Assembly: GCA_963773655.1 (NCBI GenBank)
Contig: CAVZBX010000004.1
Location: forward strand, 1 to 64,000
DNA: 64,000 bases
From: DASSQJ01 sp963773655
Lineage (GTDB): Bacteria; Actinomycetota; Actinomycetes; Actinomycetales; Dermatophilaceae
Reading direction: 5' to 3'
Under the pieces are notes generated by a model. It did not search any database. It was given only the letters and a program-made list of their open reading frames with translations, and was not told where the DNA came from. Both the position numbers and the translations under genes were made by a program. Each line of letters begins with the position of its first letter. The first letter of the stretch is position 1. This document shows positions 9,241-18,170 of this stretch, piece by piece.

Positions 9241-9298
9241 ACGCCCATAAGGACACTGCCACCTGAAGACAGCGCGTCTGCCGTTCCGCCACTTGCGC
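9216..9298 (-). tRNA. tRNA-Leu (anticodon CAG)
   Basis: The minus strand folds as a class II tRNA: acceptor GCGCAAG (9292-9298) pairs with CTTGCGC (9217-9223); the anticodon stem CTGTC/GGCAG holds the loop TTCAGGT with anticodon CAG; there is a long variable arm; and the T arm GGGGGTTCAAATCCCCC is perfect. The discriminator base is A (9216); CCA is not encoded. In Mycobacterium a tRNA-Leu gene also sits next to fhaA, which supports the synteny of this locus. The 3' end is the likely integration site of the adjacent element. Confidence 0.95.
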
Positions 9299-9363
9299 GT
9301 GACGCTCGCGTGAGCGTCCTTAGTGTGCCCGATCCACCCCCGATGCTCCAAAGCCGGGGCCGT

Positions 9364-10395
9364 TCAGGACATCGCGGGGGCCTCGGTGACGGGCGGCTGC
9401 TGGGCGCCCCGGTTGCCGCGGGGCCGCAGCCGGACCCCGGGCAGGGCGGGGGCGGGGATGCGAGGCGTGGCGCCCTCGTACCCGTCGACCGCCCCGAACC
9501 GCCCGGAGGCGGCGCCCTCCTGCGCCTCCCAGGCCTCGCGGGCGGCCACGACCTCGTCGTGGGTGGCGCCGATGAAGTTCCACCACATGACGATCTCCTC
9601 CCCGAACGGCTCGCCGCCGAGCACGAGCACGCGCGCGCCCTCGGGGCCGGCGGTCAGCACGGGGCCGGACCCCGACCCGCTCGCAGCAGCTCCCGCGGCA
9701 CCCGGGAGTTTCCCGGTGTCGCGGGAGCCTCCCGGTGCCACGTCGACCACGCCCAGCTCCGCGGCCCCGAGCACGGCCCCCGCGAACGTGACCGAGCCGG
9801 TGTCGACCAGCACCCCGACCTCGTACCCCTCCGGCACCGGCAGCGCCACCGAGGCGTCCGGCGCCAGCACCACCTCGGCCCCGAGCAGCGCGGTCTCGAC
9901 CCGCACCGGCGAGGCGCTCCCCCACAGCGAGCCGACGAAGACCTGGGCGCGCACCCCGTCCGCGACCTCGACCACGGGCGGCGCGTGGTGCTCGAACCGC
10001 GGCTCCACGCCGGCGAGCGCCGTGGGCAGCACGACCCAGAGCTGCGCCCCGTGCAGCACCCCCGTGGCGGCCGTCGACACCTCGGAGTGGGAGATGCCGC
10101 GGCCGGCGGTCATGAGGTTGACCTCGCCGGGTCGCACCGTCGCGACGGTGCCGAGCGAGTCGCGGTGCTCCACCTCACCGCTGAACAGCCACGACACCGT
10201 GGCCAGCCCGCAGTGCGGGTGCGGCGCCACGTCCATGCCGCCGGTGGTGGTGACGTCGTCGGGACCGTAGTGGTCGACGAAGCACCAGGCCCCGACGAAC
10301 GAGCGCTGCCGCGCCGGCAGCGTGCGGCGGACCGTCATCGCCCGCGGCCCGCCGAGCGGCACCTCGCGCGGACCCAGGACCTGCACCTCGACCAT
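9364..10395 (-). CDS. Pirin family protein
   Basis: A 343-residue bicupin. The N-terminal cupin carries the pirin iron ligands H59 and H61 (APHPHCGLATVSW), H103 and E105 (GRGISHSE). Pirins bind Fe and some act as quercetinases; the role in actinobacteria is not settled. The C-terminal domain ends with GEEIVMWWNFIGATHDEV, a typical pirin_C segment. The start is uncertain: GGAGG lies only 1 nt from ATG 10395 but 10 nt from the in-frame GTG at codon 4. It is divergent from the fhaA operon across about 135 bases that must hold both promoters. The C-terminal tail (PRIPAPALPGVRLRP) is proline-rich. Confidence 0.88.
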   Translation of the reverse strand: MVEVQVLGPREVPLGGPRAMTVRRTLPARQRSFVGAWCFVDHYGPDDVTTTGGMDVAPHPHCGLATVSWLFSGEVEHRDSLGTVATVRPGEVNLMTAGRGISHSEVSTAATGVLHGAQLWVVLPTALAGVEPRFEHHAPPVVEVADGVRAQVFVGSLWGSASPVRVETALLGAEVVLAPDASVALPVPEGYEVGVLVDTGSVTFAGAVLGAAELGVVDVAPGGSRDTGKLPGAAGAAASGSGSGPVLTAGPEGARVLVLGGEPFGEEIVMWWNFIGATHDEVVAAREAWEAQEGAASGRFGAVDGYEGATPRIPAPALPGVRLRPRGNRGAQQPPVTEAPAMS

Positions 10396-10531
10396 GCCTC
10401 CACGGTACGAGCACCCCGCCCGCGCACGGCGTACAGGAACCTCGATGGTGTGGCGGATACCCTGTCCGGGACGTCCACCGCCCCGGCGCCACGGGGTGGA
10501 CCACGCCCGAGACCGCAGGAGGAGGTGCACC

Positions 10532-11414
10532 GTGGGTCTCTTCGACCGCCTCGAGGCGGGCATCGAGCGCGCCGTCCAGGGCACCTTCGCCCGGCACCTG
10601 CGCTCGGCGGTGCACCCCGTCGAGATCGCGAGCAACATCCGGCGCGCGATGGACGACCGCGCGGTCACCTCGTCGGGACGGGCCATCGTCCCCAACCAGT
10701 TCGTCATCGAGCTGTCACCGGGTGACTACGACCGCCTCGCCCCCGACCTCCAGCACGTCGAGATGGACCTCGTCGCCGCCGCGGAGGAGCACTGCGACGG
10801 CCAGCGCTACCAGCCCGCCGGCCCGATCGACATCATCTTCGAGGAGCACGACGACCTCGAGACCGGCGTCTTCCGGCTGCGCCCGTCCAAGGCCTCGCGG
10901 CCGCGCGCCACCGGGATGACCGGGCAGCACCGGGCGATCCGCCCGAGCGACCACACCGACCACCCCCGCGACCTCGGCCCCTCCGCCCCGCCGGCGGGTG
11001 CCGCGGGCGCCGGCGGGTGCCGGGGGTGCCGGGGGTGCCGCCACGGCCGCCGCCGGCGCCGCCCGCGCGTCCCGGCAGGAGGACGAGCCCGCGCCTCCGC
11101 GCCGCCGGGTCAACCCCGCCGACCGGCCGTGGCTCGACGTCGACGGCGAGCGCTACCCGCTCATGGGCGCGATGACGATCCTCGGCCGGGACGACGCCGC
11201 CGACATCATCCTCGACGACCCCGGCATCTCGCGGCGGCACAGCGAGCTGCGGGTCACCACCGACGGACCGCACTTCGTCACGACCATCCGCGACCTCGGC
11301 TCGACCAACGGCACCTACGTCAACGGCGAGCGGGTGACCACCACCCACCTCGAGGACGGCGACCGGGTCACCGTGGGGCGCACCTCCATCACCTTCCGCG
11401 CCGGTCGGCGGTGA
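10532..11414 (+). pseudogene. fhaA: FhaA (DUF3662 plus FHA domain), apparent frameshift in linker
   Basis: FhaA binds phosphothreonine on PknB substrates and helps control peptidoglycan synthesis and septation. The first part (GTG 10532, MGLFDRLEAGIERAVQGTFAR) is the DUF3662 domain, about 125 residues. The FHA domain (RDDAADIILDDPGISRRHSE, DLGSTNGTYVNGE) is in another frame and ends at 11414. The switch lies in a Gly/Ala-coding run built of GTGCCGGGGG repeats; removing one G from the GGG at 11015-11017 joins the frames smoothly. A strong ribosome site (AGGAGGAGGT) precedes the GTG. Because this is the first gene of a conserved operon, sequence error or slippage in the repeat is more likely than loss. 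Confidence 0.85.
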
Positions 11415-11421
11415 CCACCCG

Positions 11422-11922
11422 ATGATGAGCGAGCTCACCCTCACCGTGCTCCGGCTCGGGCTCCTCGTGCTGCTCTGGGTGTTCGTCTTCTCCGTCGTCG
11501 GGGTGCTCCGCGGGGACCTCTACGGCACCCGCGTCAAGCGCCGGCCGGCCAGCGCCGAGGAACGCGGAACCGCCGCCCCCGAGGGGCGCCGTGCAGCCCG
11601 CGCCGCCGGCGGTCGCGCCGCCCGCAAGGGCCCCACCCGGCTGGTCGTCACCGCCGGCCCCCTCGCCGGCACCACCCTGCCGCTGCGCCCGGCGGGCACC
11701 CTCATCGGCCGCAGCCCCGAGTGCGCGCTCGTCCTCGACGACGACTACGCCTCGGGCCGGCACGCCCGCATCTACCAGTCCGACGGCGGAGCCTGGATGG
11801 TCGAGGACCTCCGCTCCACCAACGGCACCTACCTCGGCGCCACCCGCCTCACCGAGCCGCGGGAGGTCGCCGCCGGCAGCGTCCTGCGCATCGGGCAGAC
11901 GGTGCTGGAGCTGCAGAGGTAG
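11422..11922 (+). CDS. fhaB: FhaB, membrane-anchored FHA-domain protein
   Basis: A 166-residue protein: one N-terminal membrane helix (LRLGLLVLLWVFVFSVVGVL), a basic linker, then an FHA domain at about 75-160 with GRSPECALVLDDDYASGRHA and DLRSTNGTYLG, the phosphothreonine-binding Arg, Ser and Asn loops. Same size and order as mycobacterial FhaB (FipA), which links PknA/B signalling to division. It starts 7 bases after fhaA; either of two ATGs (11422, 11425) may be used. Confidence 0.92.
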   Translation: MMSELTLTVLRLGLLVLLWVFVFSVVGVLRGDLYGTRVKRRPASAEERGTAAPEGRRAARAAGGRAARKGPTRLVVTAGPLAGTTLPLRPAGTLIGRSPECALVLDDDYASGRHARIYQSDGGAWMVEDLRSTNGTYLGATRLTEPREVAAGSVLRIGQTVLELQR

Positions 11923-11925
11923 CCG

Positions 11926-13332
11926 ATGCCCCTCGCCTTCCACTACGCGGCCCGCTCCGACGTCGGCATGGTCCGGTCCAACAACGAGGACTCGGGCTAC
12001 GCCGGCCCGCACCTGCTCGCCATGGCCGACGGCATGGGCGGCCACGCCGGCGGCGACGTCGCGAGCTCGCTCGTCATCGGCTCACTCGTCGAGCTCGACG
12101 GCGAGTCGCTCTCGACCCGCGACGCCAGCCAGGCCCTGCTCGACCGGATCAACGCGGCCAACCGCCAGCTCGGCAGCCAGGTGCGCGGCAACCCGCGCCT
12201 GGACGGAATGGGGACCACGCTCATCGCGATGCTGCGCGCCCGCGACACCATGGTCCTGGCCCACATCGGCGACTCGCGGGCGTTCCTCCTGCGCGACGGC
12301 GAGGTCACCCAGATCACCAAGGACCACTCGTTCGTCCAGAACCTCGTCGACGAGGGCCGGATCACCAGCGAGGAGGCCAAGACCCACCCGCAGCGCTCCC
12401 TCGTCACCCGGGTCCTCACCGGCGCCGCCGACGACGAGCCCGACCTCGTCGTGCGCCAGGGCCGCGCCGGCGACCGCTACCTCATCGCCTCGGACGGGCT
12501 CACCGACTACGTCGCCCGCGACACCGTCGACGAGGTCCTCAGGGAGAAGGAGGACCCCGGCGAGTGCGCCGACACCCTGGTGTCCCTCGCGCTGCGGGCC
12601 GGAGCCCCCGACAACGTCACGGTCGTCGTCGGCGACCTCGTCGACATCAGCCGGGGCGACGCCCCACCCACCCAGCCCCAGGTGGTCGGGGCCGCCTCTG
12701 CCCGCCGCGGCACCCGTCCGATCCCGGTGACGCCCGCCGCCAAGGCGGCCGCGCTCACCCAGTCCGCCACCGGCAGCGACGACGCCGACGCCGACGAGGT
12801 GACCCTCGCCGAGGAGGGACCACCGTCGCGGCGGGGCACGGTGCTGCGCGTCGCCGCCGCGGTGCTCGTCGCCGCCGTCGTCGTCGCCGGCGGCTCCTAC
12901 GCCGCCTACGCCTGGACCCGTCAGCAGTACTACATCGGCGCGCTCGACGGCCAGGTGACCGTGTTCCGCGGCGTCGACCAGGACCTCGGGCCGATCTCGC
13001 TCTCCAGCCCGGAGGAGGAGACCGGCATCCTCGTCTCGGACCTGCCCGACTCCTACCAGCGCAGCCTCCAGGACGGCATCGGCGTCTCCGGCCGCACCGG
13101 GGCCGACGAGCGCGTCGACGAACTGCGGCTGCAGGCCACCGCGTGCCGGATCGCCCGCGAGAACGGCCGCGAGTGCCGCACCGTCCCCGACACGTGGACC
13201 CCGCCCCCGCCCGCCCCGAGCCCGTCGCGCTCCCCGTCGCCGACCCGCAGCCCGCAGCCCACGGGAAGCGCGACGGAGAGCCTGCCCTCCGCACTGCGCG
13301 TGCCCGCGCCCGACCCGGTGGCCGTGTCATGA
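11926..13332 (+). CDS. pstP: PP2C-family Ser/Thr phosphatase PstP
   Basis: A 468-residue protein. The cytoplasmic PP2C domain (about 1-240) has the metal-binding motifs SDVGMVRSNNEDS and MADGMGGHAGGD, plus GDSRAF and the terminal GAPDNVTVVVGD. A linker, one membrane helix (about 307-326, AAAVLVAAVVVAGGSYAAYAW) and an external domain with a Pro/Ser-rich tail follow. It removes phosphates placed by PknB on itself, FHA proteins and cell-wall enzymes. Its stop overlaps the rodA start (ATGA). Confidence 0.93.
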   Translation: MPLAFHYAARSDVGMVRSNNEDSGYAGPHLLAMADGMGGHAGGDVASSLVIGSLVELDGESLSTRDASQALLDRINAANRQLGSQVRGNPRLDGMGTTLIAMLRARDTMVLAHIGDSRAFLLRDGEVTQITKDHSFVQNLVDEGRITSEEAKTHPQRSLVTRVLTGAADDEPDLVVRQGRAGDRYLIASDGLTDYVARDTVDEVLREKEDPGECADTLVSLALRAGAPDNVTVVVGDLVDISRGDAPPTQPQVVGAASARRGTRPIPVTPAAKAAALTQSATGSDDADADEVTLAEEGPPSRRGTVLRVAAAVLVAAVVVAGGSYAAYAWTRQQYYIGALDGQVTVFRGVDQDLGPISLSSPEEETGILVSDLPDSYQRSLQDGIGVSGRTGADERVDELRLQATACRIARENGRECRTVPDTWTPPPPAPSPSRSPSPTRSPQPTGSATESLPSALRVPAPDPVAVS

Positions 13333-14708
13333 CCGTCGTCTCCTCGCTGACCCCGCGCAAGGGGCGCAACATCGAGCTCGTCCTGCTCCTCGGGGCGGTG
13401 GCGATCGTCGGGCTGGCCTACCTCAACGTCGGCCTCGCGACGAGCGGCACGGTGCCGCCCGGCATCATCGCGCTCACCGGCGGCTACCTCGCCGTCGCCG
13501 TCGGCATGCACCTGGTGCTGCGCTGGCGCGCCGCCTACGCCGACCCCCTGATGCTGCCCATCGTCACCCTCCTCAACGGCCTCGGCCTGGTGATGATCCA
13601 CCGGATCGACGTCGCCCGCGGCAACTCGCTGACCGAGGGCGTGGCGCTGCGGCAGCTGATGTGGAGCGCGCTCGCGGTCGCGATCGCGGCCGGCGTCATC
13701 ATCGTCCTGCGCGACCACCGGCTGCTGCGGCGGTACACCTACCTCGCGGGCGTCGTGGGCTTCGGGCTGCTCCTGCTGCCGCTGCTGCCGGTCATCGGCA
13801 CCAGCGAGTTCGGCTCGCGGATCTGGATCCGCATCGGGCCGATGTCCTTCCAGCCCGGCGAGGTGGCCAAGCTGCTCCTCGCGATCTTCTTCGCCGGCTA
13901 CCTCGTGCAGACGCGTGACGCGCTGTCGGTGGCCGGCCGCAAGGTGCTCGGGATGACGCTCCCGCGGGCCCGCGACCTCGGGCCGATCCTCGTCGCGTGG
14001 CTCGCCAGCCTCGCGGTCCTCGTCTTCGAGCGCGACCTCGGCTCGTCGCTGCTCTTCTTCGGCCTCTTCGTCGCGATGCTCTACGTCGCCACCGAGCGGA
14101 TCTCCTGGATCGCGATCGGCCTGTCGCTGTTCGTCGCGGGCGCCTACGTGGCGTACCTGATCTTCGACCACGTGCAGACCCGGGTGCTGCTCTGGCTGCA
14201 CACGTTCGACCCGGAGGCACTGGCCGCGTCCGACCAGCTCGCCAAGGGCCTGATGGGGATGGCCGCCGGCGGGATGGTGGGCACCGGGCTGGGCCGCGGG
14301 CGGCCCGACCTCACCTACTTCGCGGAGTCCGACTTCATCATCCCGAGCTTCGGCGAGGAGATCGGGATGATCGGGCTGTTCGCGCTGCTCGTCCTCTACG
14401 GCCTGCTCGTCGAGCGCGGGCTGCGCACCTCGCTCGGGTGCCGTGACGGCTTCGGGAAGCTGCTCGCCGCAGGCCTGGCGTTCTCGGTGGCACTGCAGTG
14501 CTTCGTCGTCGTCGGCGGCGTCACCCGCGTCATCCCACTCACCGGCCTGACGATGCCGTTCCTGTCCTCAGGAGGCTCGTCGCTGCTGGCCAACTGGACC
14601 CTCGTCGCCATCCTCCTGCGGATCTCCGACCACGCCCGGCGCCCGCTCCCCGAGCAGGGGCCCAGCCCGGTCGCGGAGGCCCAGACCCAGGTGGTGAGGA
14701 TGCCGTGA
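13329..14708 (+). CDS. rodA: SEDS peptidoglycan polymerase RodA/FtsW
   Basis: A 459-residue polytopic protein of the SEDS family, which polymerises lipid II with a partner class B PBP. Diagnostic segments are present: WIRIGPMSFQPGEVAKL, GMAAGGMVGTGLGRG, ESDFIIPSFGEEIGMIG and the C-terminal LTGLTMPFLSSGGSSL. It overlaps pstP upstream and its partner pbpA downstream (GTGA), consistent with a 1:1 complex. By operon position it is the RodA paralogue; the sequence alone does not separate it from FtsW. Confidence 0.93.
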   Translation: MTVVSSLTPRKGRNIELVLLLGAVAIVGLAYLNVGLATSGTVPPGIIALTGGYLAVAVGMHLVLRWRAAYADPLMLPIVTLLNGLGLVMIHRIDVARGNSLTEGVALRQLMWSALAVAIAAGVIIVLRDHRLLRRYTYLAGVVGFGLLLLPLLPVIGTSEFGSRIWIRIGPMSFQPGEVAKLLLAIFFAGYLVQTRDALSVAGRKVLGMTLPRARDLGPILVAWLASLAVLVFERDLGSSLLFFGLFVAMLYVATERISWIAIGLSLFVAGAYVAYLIFDHVQTRVLLWLHTFDPEALAASDQLAKGLMGMAAGGMVGTGLGRGRPDLTYFAESDFIIPSFGEEIGMIGLFALLVLYGLLVERGLRTSLGCRDGFGKLLAAGLAFSVALQCFVVVGGVTRVIPLTGLTMPFLSSGGSSLLANWTLVAILLRISDHARRPLPEQGPSPVAEAQTQVVRMP

Positions 14709-16156
14709 ACGCGCCCGTGCGCCGGCTCTCGCTCCTCGTCGGGGCCCTGTTCGCCTCGCTCCTCGTCTCGACGACCCTGATCCAGTACGTCTTCGCGGCG
14801 GACCTCAATGCCCGGCCCGACAACCGGCGGACGCTGCTCTCCACCTACGCCCGCGACCGGGGCGACATCCTGATCGGGGAGAAGCCGATCGCCACCTCGG
14901 AGCCGAGCGACGACGAGTTCAAGTTCCAGCGCTCGTACTCCGAGGGGGAGCTGTACGCGCACGTCACCGGCTTCTACTCCTTCTACGGCGCCAACGGAGG
15001 GCTCGAGCAGGCCGAGGACGCGCTCCTCTCCGGCTCCAGCGACAAGCTCTTCTACCGCCGCGTCTCCGACCTGTTCACCGGCCGCAAACCGCAGGGCGCC
15101 AACATCGAGACCACCCTCGACCCGGCCGTGCAGCGCGCCGCCGCGGAGGGGCTCCGGGGCGTCAAGGGCGCCGCCGTCGCGCTCGACCCCGAGACCGGCG
15201 CCGTGCTGGCGCTCGTCAGCCACCCCACCTTCGACCCCAACGCGCTCGCCGGGCACGACCTGGCCGAGGTCGAGCGCAACTTCGCAGCGCTCAACGAGGA
15301 CCCGGACCGGCCGCTCATCGACCGCGCCATCGGCGGCGACCTCTACCCGCCGGGGTCGATCTTCAAGGTGGTCACCGCCGCCGCCGGGCTGACCAGCGGC
15401 GAGTACACCCCCGAGTCGATGCTGCCGGGCGGCGCCGAGCTCGACCTCCCGCAGACCGACGCGACGCTGCCCAACCACGACGGCGTCCCCTGCTCGCCCA
15501 CCGGCGAGATCTCGCTCACCGACGCGCTCGTCGTCTCGTGCAACCCGGCCTTCGGCCAGCTCGGCATGGACCTCGGCGGCGCGGCGCTCCAGGAGCAGGC
15601 CGGGCGGTTCGGCTTCGGCGACACCGTGCAGGTCCCGATGCGGGTCACCCCGAGCTCGGTGCCGAGCGACATGAACGAGCCGCAGACCGCGCAGGCGGCC
15701 ATCGGGCAGTTCGACGTGCGGGTCACGCCGATGCAGATGGCGATGGTCGCGGCAGGCGTCGCCAACCAGGGCAGGGTGATGCAGCCCTACCTCGTGCAGT
15801 CCGTCATCGGGTCCGACCTGTCGGTCATCGAGTCGGCCGACCCCACCGAGCTGTCCGAGGCGGTGCCGTCCGAGGTGGCCGCGCAGCTGCGCGACATGAT
15901 GGTCCAGGTCGTCGAGCGCGGCACCGGCACCGCAGCCCAGATCCCGGGGGTCGACGTGGCGGGGAAGACGGGCACGGCCGAGCACGGCGAGGAGGGGAAG
16001 GCCCACTCGTGGTTCATCTCCTTCGCGCCGGCCGACGACCCCGAGATCGCCGTCGCCGTCGTCGTCGAGGACGGCGCGGTGGCGGGCAGCGAGGACCGCA
16101 GCAGCAAGGCGGCGCCGATCGCCAGGGCAATGATGGAAGCACGGCTCGACGGATGA
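14705..16156 (+). CDS. pbpA: Class B penicillin-binding protein PbpA
   Basis: A 483-residue transpeptidase. An N-terminal membrane helix (LSLLVGALFASLLVSTTLIQYV) is followed by a PBP dimerisation region and a transpeptidase domain with all three active-site motifs: SIFK (S218-K221), SCN (278-280) and KTGT (421-424). The GTG start overlaps the rodA stop (GTGA). It cross-links peptidoglycan and pairs with the preceding SEDS protein. Length matches mycobacterial PbpA. Confidence 0.94.
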   Translation: MNAPVRRLSLLVGALFASLLVSTTLIQYVFAADLNARPDNRRTLLSTYARDRGDILIGEKPIATSEPSDDEFKFQRSYSEGELYAHVTGFYSFYGANGGLEQAEDALLSGSSDKLFYRRVSDLFTGRKPQGANIETTLDPAVQRAAAEGLRGVKGAAVALDPETGAVLALVSHPTFDPNALAGHDLAEVERNFAALNEDPDRPLIDRAIGGDLYPPGSIFKVVTAAAGLTSGEYTPESMLPGGAELDLPQTDATLPNHDGVPCSPTGEISLTDALVVSCNPAFGQLGMDLGGAALQEQAGRFGFGDTVQVPMRVTPSSVPSDMNEPQTAQAAIGQFDVRVTPMQMAMVAAGVANQGRVMQPYLVQSVIGSDLSVIESADPTELSEAVPSEVAAQLRDMMVQVVERGTGTAAQIPGVDVAGKTGTAEHGEEGKAHSWFISFAPADDPEIAVAVVVEDGAVAGSEDRSSKAAPIARAMMEARLDG

Positions 16157-16168
16157 GGAGAGCACGAC

Positions 16169-18025
16169 ATGGCTGAGGTCCCCACGCTCCTCGGGGGTCG
16201 CTACGAGGTGGGCGCGCTCCTGGGCCGCGGCGGCATGGCCGAGGTGCACCGCGGCTACGACTCCCGCCTGGGCCGCGACGTCGCCATCAAGCTGCTGCGC
16301 AGCGAGCTCGCCCGCGACGCCACGTTCCTCAGCCGGTTCCGGCGCGAGGCGCAGTCCGCCGCGTCGCTCAACCACTCCTCGATCGTCGCCATCTACGACC
16401 ACGGCGAGGACCACATCCACATCGAGTCCGGCGGCTCCGAGGTGAACGTGCCGTACATCGTCATGGAGTACGTGCCGGGCCGCACCCTGCGCGAGGTGCT
16501 CACCGAGCACGGTCCGATGGACCCCACCGAGGCCATCCGGGTCACCGAGGGCGTCCTCGACGCGCTCGCCTACAGCCACCGCCAGGGCATCGTCCACCGC
16601 GACATCAAGCCGGCGAACGTCATGATCGGCGAGGACGGCGCGGTCAAGGTCATGGACTTCGGCATCGCCCGCGCGATGACCGACGCGAGCGCCACCGTCA
16701 CCGCCACGCAGGCGGTCATCGGCACCGCGCAGTACCTCTCCCCGGAGCAGGCGCAGGGGCAGCCGGTCGACGAGCGCTCCGACCTCTACTCCACCGGGTG
16801 CATGCTCTTCGAGCTGCTCACCGGGCGGCCCCCGTTCCTCGGGGAGAGCCCGGTGGCGATCGCCTACCAGCACGTCGGCGAGAAGCCGCCGCCGCCCTCG
16901 CGCTTCGCCGAGGCGGTGCCCGCCGACCTCGACGCCGTCGTCGTCCACTCGCTCGCCAAGCAGCGGGAGGACCGCTATCAGGACGCCGGCGAGTTCCGTG
17001 CCGACCTCATGGCCGTGCGTCTCGGCCGGCCGATCAGCCCCGCCGCCAAGGCCGCCCTCGCCGCGATGGCCGGTGCCGCGGCCGCCGGGGGCGTCGCGGC
17101 CGCCGGCGCCACCGAGGCCCTGCCCGCCGTGGCGGGCCCGCCCACCGAGGCGTACCCGCCGCCGCCGGGCGGCGGCACCGACACCTTCCCCCCGGTGGGC
17201 GACGAGGAGGACGAGCAGCGCCGCCGCCCCGGGATGTACGTGCTGCTCACCATCGCCGTGCTCGCCGCCCTCGGACTGCTCGGCTACGGGCTGTTCCAGG
17301 CGTTCGGCGGCGAGGACGAGCCGCCGACGGTCACCGTGCCGAGCGTGGTCGGCGACCCCGAGCAGACGGCCCGGGTGAAGCTGAGCCAGGCGGGCCTGCA
17401 GGTGGAGGTCGTGCGCGAGCCCAGCGACAGCGCTCCCGAGGACGAGGTCATCGCCCAGGACCCGGCCGCCGGCCGCGAGGTGCCGCAGGACTCCACGGTG
17501 ACGCTCAACGTCTCCACCGGCCCCGAGGCCGTGCAGGTGCCCGACCTGCGCGGGAAGACGCTCGACGAGGCGCGGGCGCTGCTCGCGGACCTCGACCTCG
17601 AGGTCGGCCAGATCACGCGGACCGACGCCCCCGACGTCGCCGAGGACGAGGTCATCTCCAGCGACCCCGCGGCCGGCACCGACGCCGCACCCGGCTCGAA
17701 GGTCAACCTCGAGGTGGGTACCGGCCAGGTCGAGGTGCCCAACGTCGTCGGGATGACGCAGAGCGAGGCCCAGAACGCGCTGTCGCGGGTGGGGCTGAAC
17801 TCGGAGTCCTCGTTCGCCCAGACCGACTCTGCCCGCGAGGGCACCGTCATCGAGCAGGACCCGCGCAGCGGCGGGGCGGTGGACTCCGGCAGCACGGTGA
17901 AGATCACGGTCGCCCAGGCCCCGGCGCCGACGGTGACCGCGACCACGGTGACACCGACCCCCACGCCCAGCCCCACCGGCACCGGGTCACCCTCCCCCTC
18001 GCCGTCCCCGTCGGCGTCGCCGTAG
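16169..18025 (+). CDS. pknB: Ser/Thr protein kinase PknB with three PASTA domains
   Basis: A 618-residue membrane kinase. The kinase domain (about 11-275) has the Gly loop GRGGMAEV, K41, HRDIKPAN (D145, K147, N150) and DFG (163-165). A membrane helix at about 355-375 separates it from three PASTA repeats (about 388-454, 455-520 and 521-586), which bind muropeptides, then a Pro/Thr/Ser tail. Mycobacterial PknB has four PASTA repeats. It starts 12 bases after pbpA; pknA, which lies between these genes in mycobacteria, is absent. It phosphorylates the FHA proteins and division factors and is reversed by PstP. Confidence 0.94.
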   Translation: MAEVPTLLGGRYEVGALLGRGGMAEVHRGYDSRLGRDVAIKLLRSELARDATFLSRFRREAQSAASLNHSSIVAIYDHGEDHIHIESGGSEVNVPYIVMEYVPGRTLREVLTEHGPMDPTEAIRVTEGVLDALAYSHRQGIVHRDIKPANVMIGEDGAVKVMDFGIARAMTDASATVTATQAVIGTAQYLSPEQAQGQPVDERSDLYSTGCMLFELLTGRPPFLGESPVAIAYQHVGEKPPPPSRFAEAVPADLDAVVVHSLAKQREDRYQDAGEFRADLMAVRLGRPISPAAKAALAAMAGAAAAGGVAAAGATEALPAVAGPPTEAYPPPPGGGTDTFPPVGDEEDEQRRRPGMYVLLTIAVLAALGLLGYGLFQAFGGEDEPPTVTVPSVVGDPEQTARVKLSQAGLQVEVVREPSDSAPEDEVIAQDPAAGREVPQDSTVTLNVSTGPEAVQVPDLRGKTLDEARALLADLDLEVGQITRTDAPDVAEDEVISSDPAAGTDAAPGSKVNLEVGTGQVEVPNVVGMTQSEAQNALSRVGLNSESSFAQTDSAREGTVIEQDPRSGGAVDSGSTVKITVAQAPAPTVTATTVTPTPTPSPTGTGSPSPSPSPSASP

Positions 18026-18083
18026 GCCTGTGTCGGCCCGTCCGTCCGGCTCAGCGCACCCTGGAGCCGCTCAGCGGATGCTG

Positions 18084-18140
18084 CACCCTGCGCCGAGGCG
18101 CCGCACCCTGCGCCGAGGCGCCACACCCTGCGCCGAAGCC
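18084..18140. repeat. Three tandem 20-bp repeats downstream of pknB
   Basis: Unit CACCCTGCGCCGAGGCGCCG occurs about 2.9 times (18084, 18104, 18124) with few changes. It lies in the 145-base gap between the convergent pknB and trpG ends. It is far too short and unspaced to be a CRISPR; a replication-slippage repeat is likely. Confidence 0.8.
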
Positions 18141-18170
18141 CCCGCCCCGACGGGAGGCACCCACGGGCGC

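Noticed and set aside
9110..9292. N-terminal extension of the integrase (61 codons)
   Set aside because: It reads through the tRNA-Leu gene and the terminator; the ATG at 9109 has a clear ribosome site and starts the family sequence.
11721..13328. Upstream extension of the rodA frame
   Set aside because: Arg/Pro-rich antiframe of fhaB and pstP; the SEDS protein starts at ATG 13329 with an ATGA overlap.
18084..18140. Tandem repeats considered as a CRISPR array
   Set aside because: Units are adjacent without spacers, only about three copies, and no cas genes occur in the window.
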